DNA of 64,000 nt from the NCBI GenBank assembly GCA_019358985.1, contig JAHHIJ010000004.1, forward strand, positions 203,616 to 267,615. Direction: 5' to 3'. The DNA is from Tolypothrix brevis GSE-NOS-MK-07-07A. Its GTDB lineage: Bacteria; Cyanobacteriota; Cyanobacteriia; Cyanobacteriales; Nostocaceae. The notes under the pieces were generated by a model that saw nothing but the letters and a program-made list of their open reading frames with translations, was not told where the DNA came from and made no database searches. A program made the position numbers and the translations under genes. Below are positions 43,966-51,834 of this stretch, piece after piece (within the stretch, counting starts at the first letter, position 1; each line of letters begins with the position of its first letter).

Positions 43966-44361
43966 TTACCGTGAAGACATATAATCTCGTAAATCTTTTG
44001 TACGTTGTTTTGTCAGTCTCTCTAAACAGCCATTACGAAAGATTTCATAACCTGTGCCACCACGGGAGTTATATACTTCAAAATTGCAGTTGTTATCGCG
44101 AAACTTAATCCATGACTGTTGTCCAATAATTAATAACTGCTTTGGCTCGCTGTTTAAGGTAGAAGTGACTTGTTGATAAAGTTGATTTAGTTTTCTATCT
44201 GCTGCTTGGTAAGATTGTTGAGAACAAAATTTCAATTCTGGTGTCGTTATTGCCTTAGAGCAATTAATTTTTTGTGTTTGAGCAATGCTGGACGGAGAAA
44301 TTACTAAAATTGATAACGGTGCGATCGCAACCAAGATAAATGTGCTAATTTGTTTATACAT
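43966..44361 (-). CDS. LprI-like (DUF1311) secreted protein
   Basis: A 131-residue protein with a signal peptide (residues 1-28, ending SSIAQ) and a DUF1311/lysozyme-inhibitor LprI-like domain: TPELKFCSQQSYQAADRKLNQLYQQV, QQSWIKFRDNNCNFEV and GCLERLTKQRTKDLRDY, with the paired cysteines of the family. Such proteins are periplasmic or extracellular and can inhibit lysozymes in some bacteria. Single gene. Confidence 0.85.
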   Translation of the reverse strand: MYKQISTFILVAIAPLSILVISPSSIAQTQKINCSKAITTPELKFCSQQSYQAADRKLNQLYQQVTSTLNSEPKQLLIIGQQSWIKFRDNNCNFEVYNSRGGTGYEIFRNGCLERLTKQRTKDLRDYMSSR

Positions 44362-44475
44362 GGATAATATTGCTAGAGAAAAACTCGCTTTTTGGGAAAT
44401 TATGCTTAATTCCCTGGGGTAATGATTTACAAGCTAGTATAAATCTTGACATTTTCTGATAAATTTCCAAAAGTC

Positions 44476-45015
44476 TTAAGATTTGCACATAAAGGAAAAT
44501 TCAGTTTTGACATTCCAGAGTTTGCCGTCGTGAAGTAGCAGCGTTAAGCGATGGCACTTGAACTCAAAATGTAACTGTCGAGCCACAAATTCTCTCCAAG
44601 CAATTCTAAAGTTTTGCTTTGTTAAATCCCGAAATGCTACCGTCAGATGTGGAGTGAATGAGCGATTTTGAGTGTCAATAATTCCCAAGTTCTCCACATA
44701 CGCCATTAAATCAGCTTGCAAATCCATCAATTCTGGACTTTGCACAACATCAATATAAATGACGCGGGGAGGAAATGCCGCAAAGTTATGAAGTTTGACG
44801 GGTATAGACTCTCGACTACTGGCAAATTGATTGAGAGAATCTTCTAAAAATGATACATTGCTATCTGCCCATTCAAAAGGCGGTTGTAAGGTGACATGGG
44901 GTGGAGATTTTTGTGCTCCACTACTAGCATAGCGATCGGCAAAGTATTGTTTAATTTCGTTGGCGCAGTCTTGAATATGCTGCGGTGGTAACAAAGCGAC
45001 AAAATAACGACTCAT
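44476..45015 (-). CDS. 2'-5' RNA ligase / cyclic phosphodiesterase family protein
   Basis: A 179-residue 2H-phosphoesterase. The two H-x-T/S-x motifs are H40-V-T (PPHVTLQPPF) and H123-L-T (TPHLTVAF). Members act on 2',3'-cyclic or 2'-5'-linked RNA ends. The protein has no additional domain. Transcribed alone. Confidence 0.88.
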   Translation of the reverse strand: MSRYFVALLPPQHIQDCANEIKQYFADRYASSGAQKSPPHVTLQPPFEWADSNVSFLEDSLNQFASSRESIPVKLHNFAAFPPRVIYIDVVQSPELMDLQADLMAYVENLGIIDTQNRSFTPHLTVAFRDLTKQNFRIAWREFVARQLHFEFKCHRLTLLLHDGKLWNVKTEFSFMCKS

Positions 45016-45133
45016 AACCTTTTAGATTATAAAGTACAGCCGGCAACGAATAATGCTATTTACGGACTGAGGATTTGAGATGATGAAAATACTGCCTAGC
45101 TTAGATATTAGACATCTCCCGAAAAGATGTACC

Positions 45134-45205
45134 AGACGTAGCACTGCTACGTCTAATCAAGGGTTTTGGGCAACGCATAGTTCATTTCTACTCCTATGTC
45201 TATTA
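45134..45205. repeat. Dispersed AGACGTAGCACTGCTACGTCT repeat
   Basis: A perfect 21-base palindrome (AGACGTAGCA/TGCTACGTCT around one base) followed by AATCAAGGGTTTTGGGCAACG and then CATTTCTACTCCTATGTCTA. It matches the copy at 6720-6790 and is inverted relative to 24182-24240. Confidence 0.65.
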
Positions 45206-45234
45206 CAAACGAAAATTTGAGAGGAAGCAAGTAG

Positions 45235-45501
45235 ATGCCTTGGTTTGTCAAGATTGAAGAGGGCAAAGTCGATAAAAACATCTTTGACCAATATGTACCC
45301 GCTCACAAAGTTTATGTTGAAGATTTGATAGCCAAAGGACACAAAGCGCGATCGGGCTACTGGGGGAAAATGGGAGGTGGTATGTTGCTATTTGAAGCAG
45401 CTTCAATGGATGAGGCAAAAGCGATTGTCGCTCTCGATCCCTTGGTGCAAAATGGCTGCGTCAATTACCAGCTTTACGAATGGCGGATTGTAGTCGAATA
45501 A
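45235..45501 (+). CDS. YciI family protein
   Basis: An 88-residue YciI-like protein of the dimeric alpha-beta barrel superfamily: MPWFVKIEEGKVDKNIFDQY, then KAGSGYWGKMGGGMLLFEAASMDEAKAIVALDPLVQNG-like features (here ARSGYWGKMGGGML), with the final YQLYEWRIV. Proposed to be small catabolic or chlorinating-type enzymes elsewhere; role here unknown. AGAGGAAG lies a suitable distance before the ATG. Confidence 0.85.
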   Translation: MPWFVKIEEGKVDKNIFDQYVPAHKVYVEDLIAKGHKARSGYWGKMGGGMLLFEAASMDEAKAIVALDPLVQNGCVNYQLYEWRIVVE

Positions 45502-45524
45502 CACACATCTACTAATTTTTGTGT

Positions 45525-45530
45525 TATGAT
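45525..45530 (+). promoter_or_regulatory. -10 box of ffs
   Basis: TATGAT lies seven bases before the predicted 5' end of the SRP RNA, a good match to the TATAAT consensus. No clear -35 box is visible. Confidence 0.55.
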
Positions 45531-45535
45531 TGTGA

Positions 45536-45635
45536 GTGACCTGGAACTATGCGACTCCAACGCCCAAATCTTGTCAGAACCGGAAGGTGGCAGCAATACG
45601 GGATGCTTGTAGTAGGCGTAGTCTCCGGGTCGCCC
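45536..45635 (+). ncRNA. ffs: Signal recognition particle RNA (4.5S type)
   Basis: The conserved Ffh-binding hairpin is present: CTTGTCAGAACCGGAAGGTGG followed by CAGCAATACGGGATG, with the universal GGAA tetraloop and the asymmetric AGCA internal loop. The outer helix pairs GACC with GGTC (45538-45541 and 45628-45631), GACT with AGTC and CGCC with GGCG. The length of about 100 bases is typical for bacterial SRP RNA, and TTTTT follows. It guides Ffh/FtsY-dependent co-translational membrane targeting. Confidence 0.9.
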
Positions 45636-45659
45636 AATTTTTAGGAGCGCGTCTCTGCA

Positions 45660-46040
45660 ATGCCTGGTTTTGGAGATATTGTTCAAAAAGCTTTTTACCT
45701 CGGTGTCGGGTTAGCTTCTTACGCTGGTGAGAAAGCAGGAGGAAAATTAGCCGAGTTGCGATCGCAAGTCCAAAAACTGGCAGATGAAATGGTTGCAAAA
45801 GGCGAAATGAATACAGAAGAAGCCCGCCGCTTCGTCGAAGATATGATGAAGCAAGCTCAACAGCAACCACCATCTGATGCTACCGCTCCAGAAAAACGCC
45901 CCTCGGAACCGCGTCGCATCGAAATTTTAGAAGACGATGAGCCAACGATGAAAGATGCATCAACTGACAATGTTGATGAATTGGGTGAACAAGTCCGAAA
46001 ACTGCAAGAAGAGTTGAGACGACTGCAACGCGATAAGTAG
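45660..46040 (+). CDS. Phasin-like small protein
   Basis: A 126-residue, largely helical protein. The N-terminal half (FYLGVGLASYAGEKAGGKLAELRSQVQKLADEMVAKGEMNTEEARRFVEDMM) matches phasin-like/TIGR01837-type polyhydroxyalkanoate granule-associated proteins; a Pro-rich linker and a C-terminal coiled coil (LGEQVRKLQEELRRLQRD) follow. No PHA synthesis gene is in the window, so granule binding is not shown. The start codon lies 25 bases after the end of ffs. Confidence 0.65.
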   Translation: MPGFGDIVQKAFYLGVGLASYAGEKAGGKLAELRSQVQKLADEMVAKGEMNTEEARRFVEDMMKQAQQQPPSDATAPEKRPSEPRRIEILEDDEPTMKDASTDNVDELGEQVRKLQEELRRLQRDK

Positions 46041-46157
46041 TTCTTAGTACCGCGTTACAAATCATAAATTAATACATATTTACCAGGGTGTATTATAGTG
46101 CTTATTACCCACTTAGCACGAAGCGTCCTGTAAAAAGCTAGTAAGGGCGTGAATTTT

Positions 46158-46562
46158 ATGGAAAACTGGCAAAAAGATATCGCGGAAATCATAGAAACAG
46201 TAGCAGATGAAGTAGATCGCTTCTTCTTGGGTATGGGTGACATGGTGGATGCCTTTTTTGAGCTAACCGAAGAAATTAGCGATCAATTACAAAATAGCAT
46301 TGGTGTTGAGATTGACCAGTATTTACAAGATTTGGCTGAACCAATTTTAGAAGTATATTGGGAATTGGAAGAAGTTGTTGGCGATGTAGACCCAGCTTTT
46401 CCTTATTCAGTTGAAGCTACAAGGGAAGAAAATCCCGCTTGCATTGGTTGTCGTAACTACCACGGTCAAGTTTATGGTGGTAACTTGCTGGTTTGTGCCA
46501 TGCATCCCGAAGGATATGAATATGAGACTTGCCCAGACTGGGAACAGCAAGATTTAGGATGA
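46158..46562 (+). CDS. Conserved hypothetical protein with C-terminal cysteine motif
   Basis: A 134-residue acidic protein. The N-terminal 85 residues are amphipathic helices rich in Glu and Asp. The C-terminus has a motif C-x2-C, NLLVCAMHP, then C-P-D-W: four Cys in a pattern also present in the membrane protein at 2393-2767. Probably metal-binding; function unknown. The ATG at 46158 follows AAGGGCG; a GTG at 46149 is also in frame. Confidence 0.7.
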   Translation: MENWQKDIAEIIETVADEVDRFFLGMGDMVDAFFELTEEISDQLQNSIGVEIDQYLQDLAEPILEVYWELEEVVGDVDPAFPYSVEATREENPACIGCRNYHGQVYGGNLLVCAMHPEGYEYETCPDWEQQDLG

Positions 46563-46624
46563 GCGAAATGAGGATTTTTGAATCACGATCCGACGATTAA
46601 AATGGTGGGTATAGGAATTATTTT

Positions 46625-47038
46625 ATGACTAACTCGTTGCCAGAAACTGCATCTAAGTCAAGCGAAGAAATCAAATATGGTGAACGCGAAATAGCAGAAG
46701 GACAATTAATTACATTTGGGAATCCGCGTGTGGGTAGGCGATATAACATTAATATTTCTTTACCAGAATTTACTTGCAAATGCCCATTCTCCGGTTATCC
46801 GGACTTTGCGACGATTTATATTAGCTATGTGCCTGATGAGCGAGTAGTGGAATTAAAGGCGTTAAAGCTTTATATTAACAGTTACCGCGATCGCTATATT
46901 TCCCACGAAGAATCTGCAAATCAAATTTTAGATGACTTTGTTGCCGCTTGTGACCCTTTAGAAGTGACTGTGAAAGCAGATTTTACACCACGCGGTAATG
47001 TGCATACTGTCGTTGAAGTGCATCATCAAAAGTCGTAA
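46625..47038 (+). CDS. queF: NADPH-dependent 7-cyano-7-deazaguanine reductase
   Basis: Reduces preQ0 to preQ1 in queuosine biosynthesis. This is the short (type I, 137-residue) form. The catalytic cysteine is C53 in FTCKCPFSGYPDFA, D60 is the neighbouring acid, and the QueF motif appears as VELKALKLY; a terminal DFTPRGNVHTVVEV closes the T-fold. No preQ1 riboswitch-like sequence is visible in the 60 bases upstream. The stop is 22 bases before the Uma2 start. Confidence 0.93.
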   Translation: MTNSLPETASKSSEEIKYGEREIAEGQLITFGNPRVGRRYNINISLPEFTCKCPFSGYPDFATIYISYVPDERVVELKALKLYINSYRDRYISHEESANQILDDFVAACDPLEVTVKADFTPRGNVHTVVEVHHQKS

Positions 47039-47060
47039 ACTAAACGCACCTTATCTTTAT

Positions 47061-47864
47061 ATGGTTCTACTAGCCACACCCCAGCATAAAACCCCTGTAG
47101 TGACTTGGGAAAAACTCCCAGAAGATTTTATTCTACCCGACGATCCAGTGGAAAATATTCAACAGCCTTCCTTAGCAGCAGCGCTAACGGATGCTTTAGG
47201 TGCTGCAAATCGCATTCAACCGGAAATGCTTGTGGTATCGAATTTTGGCATCGTCGCTAATATTAATAAAAAAACAGTCGTCAAAGCCCCAGATTGGTTA
47301 TATGTACCGCGTGTATCACCCGTTAGTACCGAGGTGATTCGTCGCAGCTACACACCGAATATTGAAGGTGAAGCTGTGGGAGTGGTGATGGAGTTCCTTT
47401 CAGACACCGATAACGGAGAATACTCGATTCGTCCCACCTTTCCTTACGGGAAACTATATTTTTATGAACGAATATTGCAAATTCCGACTTATGTGATTTT
47501 TGATCCTTATGAAGTCAGCCTGGAAGTGCTTCGTCTGGAAAATAGTCAATATATTTTGCAGGAACCATCATCAGGACGCTTTTGGATTCCTGAGTTGAAA
47601 TTATTTTTGGGAATTTGGCAGGGAACTCGCTTAGGCTTAAATATTTCTTGGCTGCGATGGTGGGATGAAGCGGGTAATTTGCTGTTGTGGAGTTCTGAAC
47701 AAGCTGAAGTGGAACGTCAACGGGCTGAAGTGGAACGTCAACGGGCTGAAGAAGAGCGTCAACGGGCAGATAATGCGATCGCCCAATTTGAAGCTGAACG
47801 TCAGCGCAAAGAAGTCCTCGCGGCAAAGTTGCGTTCTTTAGGTATAGATCCAGATGCACAGTAA
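47061..47864 (+). CDS. Uma2 family protein with C-terminal coiled-coil repeats
   Basis: A 267-residue Uma2-type protein. The nuclease-like core is diverged in the N-terminal part (DWLYVPRVSPVS, GVVMEFLSDTDNGEYS, LQIPTYVIFDPYEVSLEVLRL). The last 55 residues are a heptad-type AEVERQRAEVERQRAEEERQR repeat followed by KLRSLGIDPD, a common ending in cyanobacterial Uma2 proteins. The frame is open from 46998, but ATG at 47061 fits the family start. Fourth Uma2 paralogue of the window. Confidence 0.8.
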   Translation: MVLLATPQHKTPVVTWEKLPEDFILPDDPVENIQQPSLAAALTDALGAANRIQPEMLVVSNFGIVANINKKTVVKAPDWLYVPRVSPVSTEVIRRSYTPNIEGEAVGVVMEFLSDTDNGEYSIRPTFPYGKLYFYERILQIPTYVIFDPYEVSLEVLRLENSQYILQEPSSGRFWIPELKLFLGIWQGTRLGLNISWLRWWDEAGNLLLWSSEQAEVERQRAEVERQRAEEERQRADNAIAQFEAERQRKEVLAAKLRSLGIDPDAQ

Positions 47865-47874
47865 AATCCTTCCC

Positions 47875-47925
47875 TTCTCCTGTCGGAGACGCTCCGCGAA
47901 CGGAGTCACTTGGTGAACGCAACAT
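47875..47925. repeat. CTCCGCGAACGGAG-type repeat
   Basis: TCTCCTGTCGGAGACGCTCC and GCGAACGGAGTCACTTGGTG modules of the Nostoc-type intergenic repeats lie between the convergent Uma2 and ccsB genes. It includes CTCCGCGAACGGAG, a short stem. Confidence 0.45.
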
Positions 47926-47933
47926 CAGCTATT

Positions 47934-49337
47934 TTAGCTAATTTTTTCTGTCAGAATACTAGGTTCCTCACTTGGAGTCGGTGAACTTAATTGATCTAAA
48001 ATATCCAAAACCTCTTGTTCAAAAGCAACTTGAGCGCGATTAGTTTTACCACCCACATATAAGCGATCGCCTTTTTGCAAAGCCCAAATTTGTGAATGGG
48101 AAAAGTAACTCATCACCACACCCAGCATTAGCAAAGCGAACCCAGTATAAACAACTGGAATACCTGGATCTCCTTTAATTTGCAAGCCAGTGCTACCAAT
48201 GACATCAAGAACTTTTAACGTCACCCCATTAACTTCCGTTGTCGAGCCGGCACGCACAGTACTAACTAGCGTACCAGTTGAATCGTAAATTAATAACGTA
48301 TTTTGCAAGTCTCTTGCTAGCAGCGAGACACCTGCACTTAAATCGGGTTTTGTGGGAATCCAAGTTCCCCAAATACGCCCTTTATTCTTAGTATTAAGTT
48401 GCGTCATTGGTAGCTCGAAAATCGGACTTTTGTTAATTCGGACGCGCACAGCAGCGATACCCCAATCAGTTTGGTACAAAGTTATGCCACCATAACGCAG
48501 GGGTTGATTAACAAAAATCGTCTTGCGGTCAATTTCCTTTTCCTGACTGTCTAAAACAGACAAATCTGAGTAAAATTGGTCAATTCCGCCCGAAGGGGTG
48601 TAATCAATCCAAAAACGATTGACTTTGACAGACCAATCTTTGGAAATTGATGCGGCAAAAGGTCCCGCATCGATGATATTTTGCACCTGAAAAGTATCGC
48701 CACTAGCAACCATTTCTTGTGCTTTAAAACCAGTCATTGCGCCCACAATCGCACCCAAAAGAATAGTCACCATGCCAACATGAACTATAATCGGTCCAAT
48801 GCGTCCGACTATGCCTTTACGAGCGTAAAGAATATGATCTTTTTCTGGTTCGGAAAAAATTTTGTAGCGGCGTTGCTGTAAAAGTGGAGTGAGGGAAGAT
48901 AGAGAAACCGTATCTAATTCAGCACTCAAAGCGAGTTTTTGAAATTGTCGCGGTTCGTCGAAAAATTTCCAACGACGGGCAGCTTTTAAAGCTGGTAGCT
49001 GACGGGTAAAAGTACAAGCAGTTAAGCTCGTGCCAAATAAAATGAGTAATGAGAGAAACCACCAAGTACGATATACGTGGTCTAAACCGACTACCTGAAT
49101 TACTTTCCAAGTTAGGAAACCGAATAAAGCCGGGTGTTCGGGGTAGTTTTTCTGGTAAAATCCGTGTGATTCACCTTGTTCGATGACTGTACCAGTGATG
49201 CTAAAGATGGCGATCGCTAAAAACATCACAATTGCCAATCGTAAATCTGTCAGCACTCTTAAAAATTCTTGCCGGAAAAATCGCCCAAATGCTGACGACG
49301 AACTTGATTCTTTTACAGTTGTATTATCTGAAGTCAT
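47934..49337 (-). CDS. ccsB: Cytochrome c biogenesis protein CcsB (Ccs1/ResB)
   Basis: Part of the System II haem-attachment machinery for c-type cytochromes (with CcsA) in the thylakoid/plasma membrane. The 467-residue protein has three N-terminal membrane spans (about 27-46, 90-110, 180-205), a large lumenal domain and a last span (about 395-415), as in ResB/Ccs1. The name follows cyanobacterial usage. It starts four bases after the stop of ccdA, forming an operon. Confidence 0.92.
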   Translation of the reverse strand: MTSDNTTVKESSSSSAFGRFFRQEFLRVLTDLRLAIVMFLAIAIFSITGTVIEQGESHGFYQKNYPEHPALFGFLTWKVIQVVGLDHVYRTWWFLSLLILFGTSLTACTFTRQLPALKAARRWKFFDEPRQFQKLALSAELDTVSLSSLTPLLQQRRYKIFSEPEKDHILYARKGIVGRIGPIIVHVGMVTILLGAIVGAMTGFKAQEMVASGDTFQVQNIIDAGPFAASISKDWSVKVNRFWIDYTPSGGIDQFYSDLSVLDSQEKEIDRKTIFVNQPLRYGGITLYQTDWGIAAVRVRINKSPIFELPMTQLNTKNKGRIWGTWIPTKPDLSAGVSLLARDLQNTLLIYDSTGTLVSTVRAGSTTEVNGVTLKVLDVIGSTGLQIKGDPGIPVVYTGFALLMLGVVMSYFSHSQIWALQKGDRLYVGGKTNRAQVAFEQEVLDILDQLSSPTPSEEPSILTEKIS

Positions 49338-49340
49338 TGA

Positions 49341-50081
49341 TTAAAAATTTCCCAAGGGAATCCGCGACATTAAAGAAAAGACACCAAATCCTACCAACAG
49401 CGTTCCACTAACTGGATTAATCCAACCAGACCAACGACGCACTTCTAGCAACTTCTTAATTGAAGCAGTAAAAGTACCCGCCAAAATCAAGGGTGCTACG
49501 TAACCCGCTGTATATGAGAGTAGCAAAACCGCGCCTAAAACTAAGTCTTGCGTATTGGCTACCCAACCCAGCAAACTACCTAAAACAGGTGTACTGCAAG
49601 GAGATGCTACCACACCGAAAGTCATTCCAATTAAATAAGAACGCAATCCTTGGGGTAATTCTTGAGAAATCCAGTCCATTCCACCAAAAGAGGGGAATTG
49701 CAGAGGCAATGCTTCGAGTAGGTTCAACCCCATGAGAATTGCAATAATACTAACTATAATTGGTAAACCAATTCCCACTTGACCGTAGACTTTTCCGACA
49801 AAAGCTGCTGTAATACCAAGTCCAGCAAGTGTGGTTGCTAATCCGAGAGAAAACCAGGTAGACTGGGCAGCTGCTTGCAGACGGCTTTTTGCCTCATAAC
49901 CGCCAATATAGCCGATAGTTATAGGCAGCATGGAAAGCATACAAGGTGTCAGGCTAGTCAGCAACCCAGCAAGAAAAATTACACCGACGCTGAGAAAACT
50001 TAAGTGCGTTAATTGGTTAGAAACGAGGGTGTTAGCGAATTGTTCTAATTCGTAAAGTCGGGTTTGGAGGATTTCAAGCAT
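49341..50081 (-). CDS. ccdA: Cytochrome c biogenesis protein CcdA
   Basis: A 246-residue thiol-disulfide transporter that carries reducing power across the membrane for haem attachment. Six membrane segments can be seen; the redox cysteines are in LTSLTPCMLSMLP (first) and GVVASPCSTPVLGS (second), the hallmark pair of CcdA/DsbD. First gene of the ccdA-ccsB operon; the 330-base spacer upstream is filled by mobile-type repeats. Confidence 0.93.
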   Translation of the reverse strand: MLEILQTRLYELEQFANTLVSNQLTHLSFLSVGVIFLAGLLTSLTPCMLSMLPITIGYIGGYEAKSRLQAAAQSTWFSLGLATTLAGLGITAAFVGKVYGQVGIGLPIIVSIIAILMGLNLLEALPLQFPSFGGMDWISQELPQGLRSYLIGMTFGVVASPCSTPVLGSLLGWVANTQDLVLGAVLLLSYTAGYVAPLILAGTFTASIKKLLEVRRWSGWINPVSGTLLVGFGVFSLMSRIPLGNF

Positions 50082-50205
50082 GGGGTAGATAGAGAGGAAA
50101 ATGCTTACACTGCTTGAATTTTAGCGTAATTCCTTCTAAGTATGGAACTTTCCCATGTGGTGATTCAGTTAAATTAGAAACCATTTTACAGCACCCTATC
50201 GCTTT

Positions 50206-50298
50206 CAGGACTTACGCACGGGCTACGTATTTCCGTCATTGCGACGCAAGGAAGCAATCTCAAAGTCTCGTTTTCTGGTAACGAGTGCGTAAGTCCTG
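50206..50298. mobile_element. MITE with 14-bp inverted ends
   Basis: CAGGACTTACGCAC and GTGCGTAAGTCCTG are perfect 14-base inverted ends of a 93-bp non-coding element. GCTTT flanks both sides directly (50201-50205 and 50299-50303), a likely five-base target duplication. Confidence 0.85.
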
Positions 50299-50303
50299 GC
50301 TTT

Positions 50304-50393
50304 AATCGAATACACGTAGAGACGTAGCAGTGCTACGTCTCTACAAGGTTTCAGGTTTTATATATATACTTCATTTACCTGAAATCTGCTGTA
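50304..50393. mobile_element. MITE-like element, copy 2
   Basis: Reverse-orientation copy of the element at 12957-13062. It has the same palindrome (GTAGAGACGTAGCA/TGCTACGTCTCTAC) and ends in AATCTGCTGTA. It abuts the MITE on its left. Confidence 0.65.
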
Positions 50394-50413
50394 CTAATAA
50401 TTCCCGTGAAAAG

Positions 50414-51595
50414 TTAGGCAGTTGGTTCCTGGTATTCGACTCCTCGTTTTTTGTGTCGGTAATTAGCAACGATAGGATAAACAATGTTGCGTAACCGATT
50501 GATCGCACCCACAGGACGATGGACTGCTAAACCATTCCCAGGAGAAAAACTGAGATTTTCCCCAAAGTCATCTTCTTTGGGAGAGTGAACGTTCTGATGC
50601 TTAACTGTCAGACGACCAACTGTAAAAAAGGGTGATTCTTCTTCATTCCAAGTAATAGTGGTATCATCAATGGACATCTCTGGGCTAGTTTGAAATTGGA
50701 TTTGAAAATCCCAACAGTATTCAGCATCAGGTTTTGCTAAAGCTTGAGTTAGATCCTCTCGGTAGTAGTTGTCCTCTGAACCTGAGGCTTTGGCACCCTT
50801 AAGCTCGCTTTCTGGTCTGGATTCGAGAGGAAGCTGTTGATGAGGTGCTTGAGTGGAAACCGGAGTAAATCCAAACTTGATCACAGCCGGATATTCCACA
50901 GGAACTCGACCTGGTTGGGATAGGTCAAAATCAGGTTTGAGTCCCACAGAATACGCTGAAGCACTCCAATAGCGTTCTGTGAGCAAACTCTTGGGAAACC
51001 GTTTGAAACTGGTTTGTAAAAGATTGGATTCGTAGGGATGCAACTTCAGCCATAAAAGCACTAACAGCTTAAAAAGTGGAAACAACCCTGCTCGATAAAC
51101 TGCCAAAAAAAAGCCGTAGAAGTCTTTAATGGTTCTAACAAAAAAGAATTCGGTATTGTGGACAATAATATCTTGGGTTTTTAACTCGTGACTTTGCGGT
51201 AGTCGTTCTCCTTCTACCCCTATTATTTTTACAGCCATCGAGCGCGTATCTCCTTCGTAATCATTCTTGACTGAAAACGCACCATTTGCAAATCGTAGCC
51301 AAACCGGATATTGTTTCGGTTTTGCAAATAAACCTTGTTTTAAGGAAATGGCAGAAAGTTGAGCTTCAGTTAATGAAGTGCGTTTTTTCAATTCTTCTTT
51401 AATTGCTGCTTCATCAAAGTAAAAGATTTCTAGAATTCCTTGAACAGCAGCGTGAGTTTTAGCATGAGTATCTCTCTTTGCCGGTTGTTTATTCTCACCC
51501 CCGTAAAGATTTTCCATGTTCTTTTTGACTAACTCACTCATGAGATCGTAAGATTTGAGTTCGTCTTTTTCTGGATATTCGGTAAATAGTTTCAT
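50414..51595 (-). CDS. Catalase-related haem protein, allene-oxide-synthase-like
   Basis: A 393-residue member of the catalase superfamily but much shorter than true catalases. Haem-pocket residues are visible: distal H48 preceded by Thr (T47-H48, KTHAAVQG), distal N147 (VHNTEFFFVR), and a proximal R369-x3-Y373 pair near the C-terminus (RLRNIVY). The Thr before the distal His is the feature of coral allene oxide synthase (true catalases have Val), and it suppresses catalase activity there. The likely substrate is therefore a fatty acid hydroperoxide. It follows the COX-like gene on the same strand after 239 bases containing an inverted-repeat element. It could also be a catalase-like peroxidase of another type. 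Confidence 0.82.
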   Translation of the reverse strand: MKLFTEYPEKDELKSYDLMSELVKKNMENLYGGENKQPAKRDTHAKTHAAVQGILEIFYFDEAAIKEELKKRTSLTEAQLSAISLKQGLFAKPKQYPVWLRFANGAFSVKNDYEGDTRSMAVKIIGVEGERLPQSHELKTQDIIVHNTEFFFVRTIKDFYGFFLAVYRAGLFPLFKLLVLLWLKLHPYESNLLQTSFKRFPKSLLTERYWSASAYSVGLKPDFDLSQPGRVPVEYPAVIKFGFTPVSTQAPHQQLPLESRPESELKGAKASGSEDNYYREDLTQALAKPDAEYCWDFQIQFQTSPEMSIDDTTITWNEEESPFFTVGRLTVKHQNVHSPKEDDFGENLSFSPGNGLAVHRPVGAINRLRNIVYPIVANYRHKKRGVEYQEPTA

Positions 51596-51834
51596 TTTTT
51601 TTAGGTAGGATAAACTGATTTATTTTGATATGCGATCGCTTCTTTCCACTTATTACTCAAGCTTCGAGATTTGTGGGAAAAAATCAACTATTCAGATATT
51701 CGCAGTGGCATGGTAAGACTAAAATTGTGTGAAAGAAAAATTGGCTTATCTTGATGAAATATCAATATCTCAGAGATTTTTAATTCACTAATTTAGTCTT
51801 GCCACGCCACTAGAGATTGGGATATGACAATCTC
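51596..51834. other. Spacer inside the oxylipin-like cassette
   Basis: No gene; most of it is the inverted-repeat element at 51704-51811. On the minus strand it carries the leader of the AOS-like gene. Confidence 0.6.
51704..51811. mobile_element. Inverted-repeat element, MITE-like
   Basis: Arms GTGGCATGGTAAGACTAAA (51705-51723) and TTTAGTCTTGCCACGCCAC (51792-51810) are inverted copies with two mismatches; A51704 and T51811 extend the pairing. The total is 108 bp with no coding potential. No target duplication is evident. Alternatively the hairpin might terminate transcription after the COX-like gene. Confidence 0.7.

Larger units (their letters stand above)
50082..50413. other. Repeat-filled spacer between ccdA and the AOS-like gene
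   Basis: No gene. It holds a MITE (50206-50298) and the second copy of the TACAGCAGATT element (50304-50393) side by side, which may mark a site of insertion next to the cassette at 50414-54542. Confidence 0.7.

Noticed and set aside
45474..45873. Minus-strand frames of 70 and 99 residues around 45.5-45.9 kb
   Set aside because: They are antisense to the SRP RNA gene and the phasin-like gene.
46563..46624. preQ1 riboswitch upstream of queF
   Set aside because: The 62-base spacer lacks the C-rich stem and A-rich tail expected of preQ1-I aptamers.
50414..51595. Annotation as a true catalase
   Set aside because: Too short, and the distal His is preceded by Thr as in allene oxide synthase rather than Val as in catalases.
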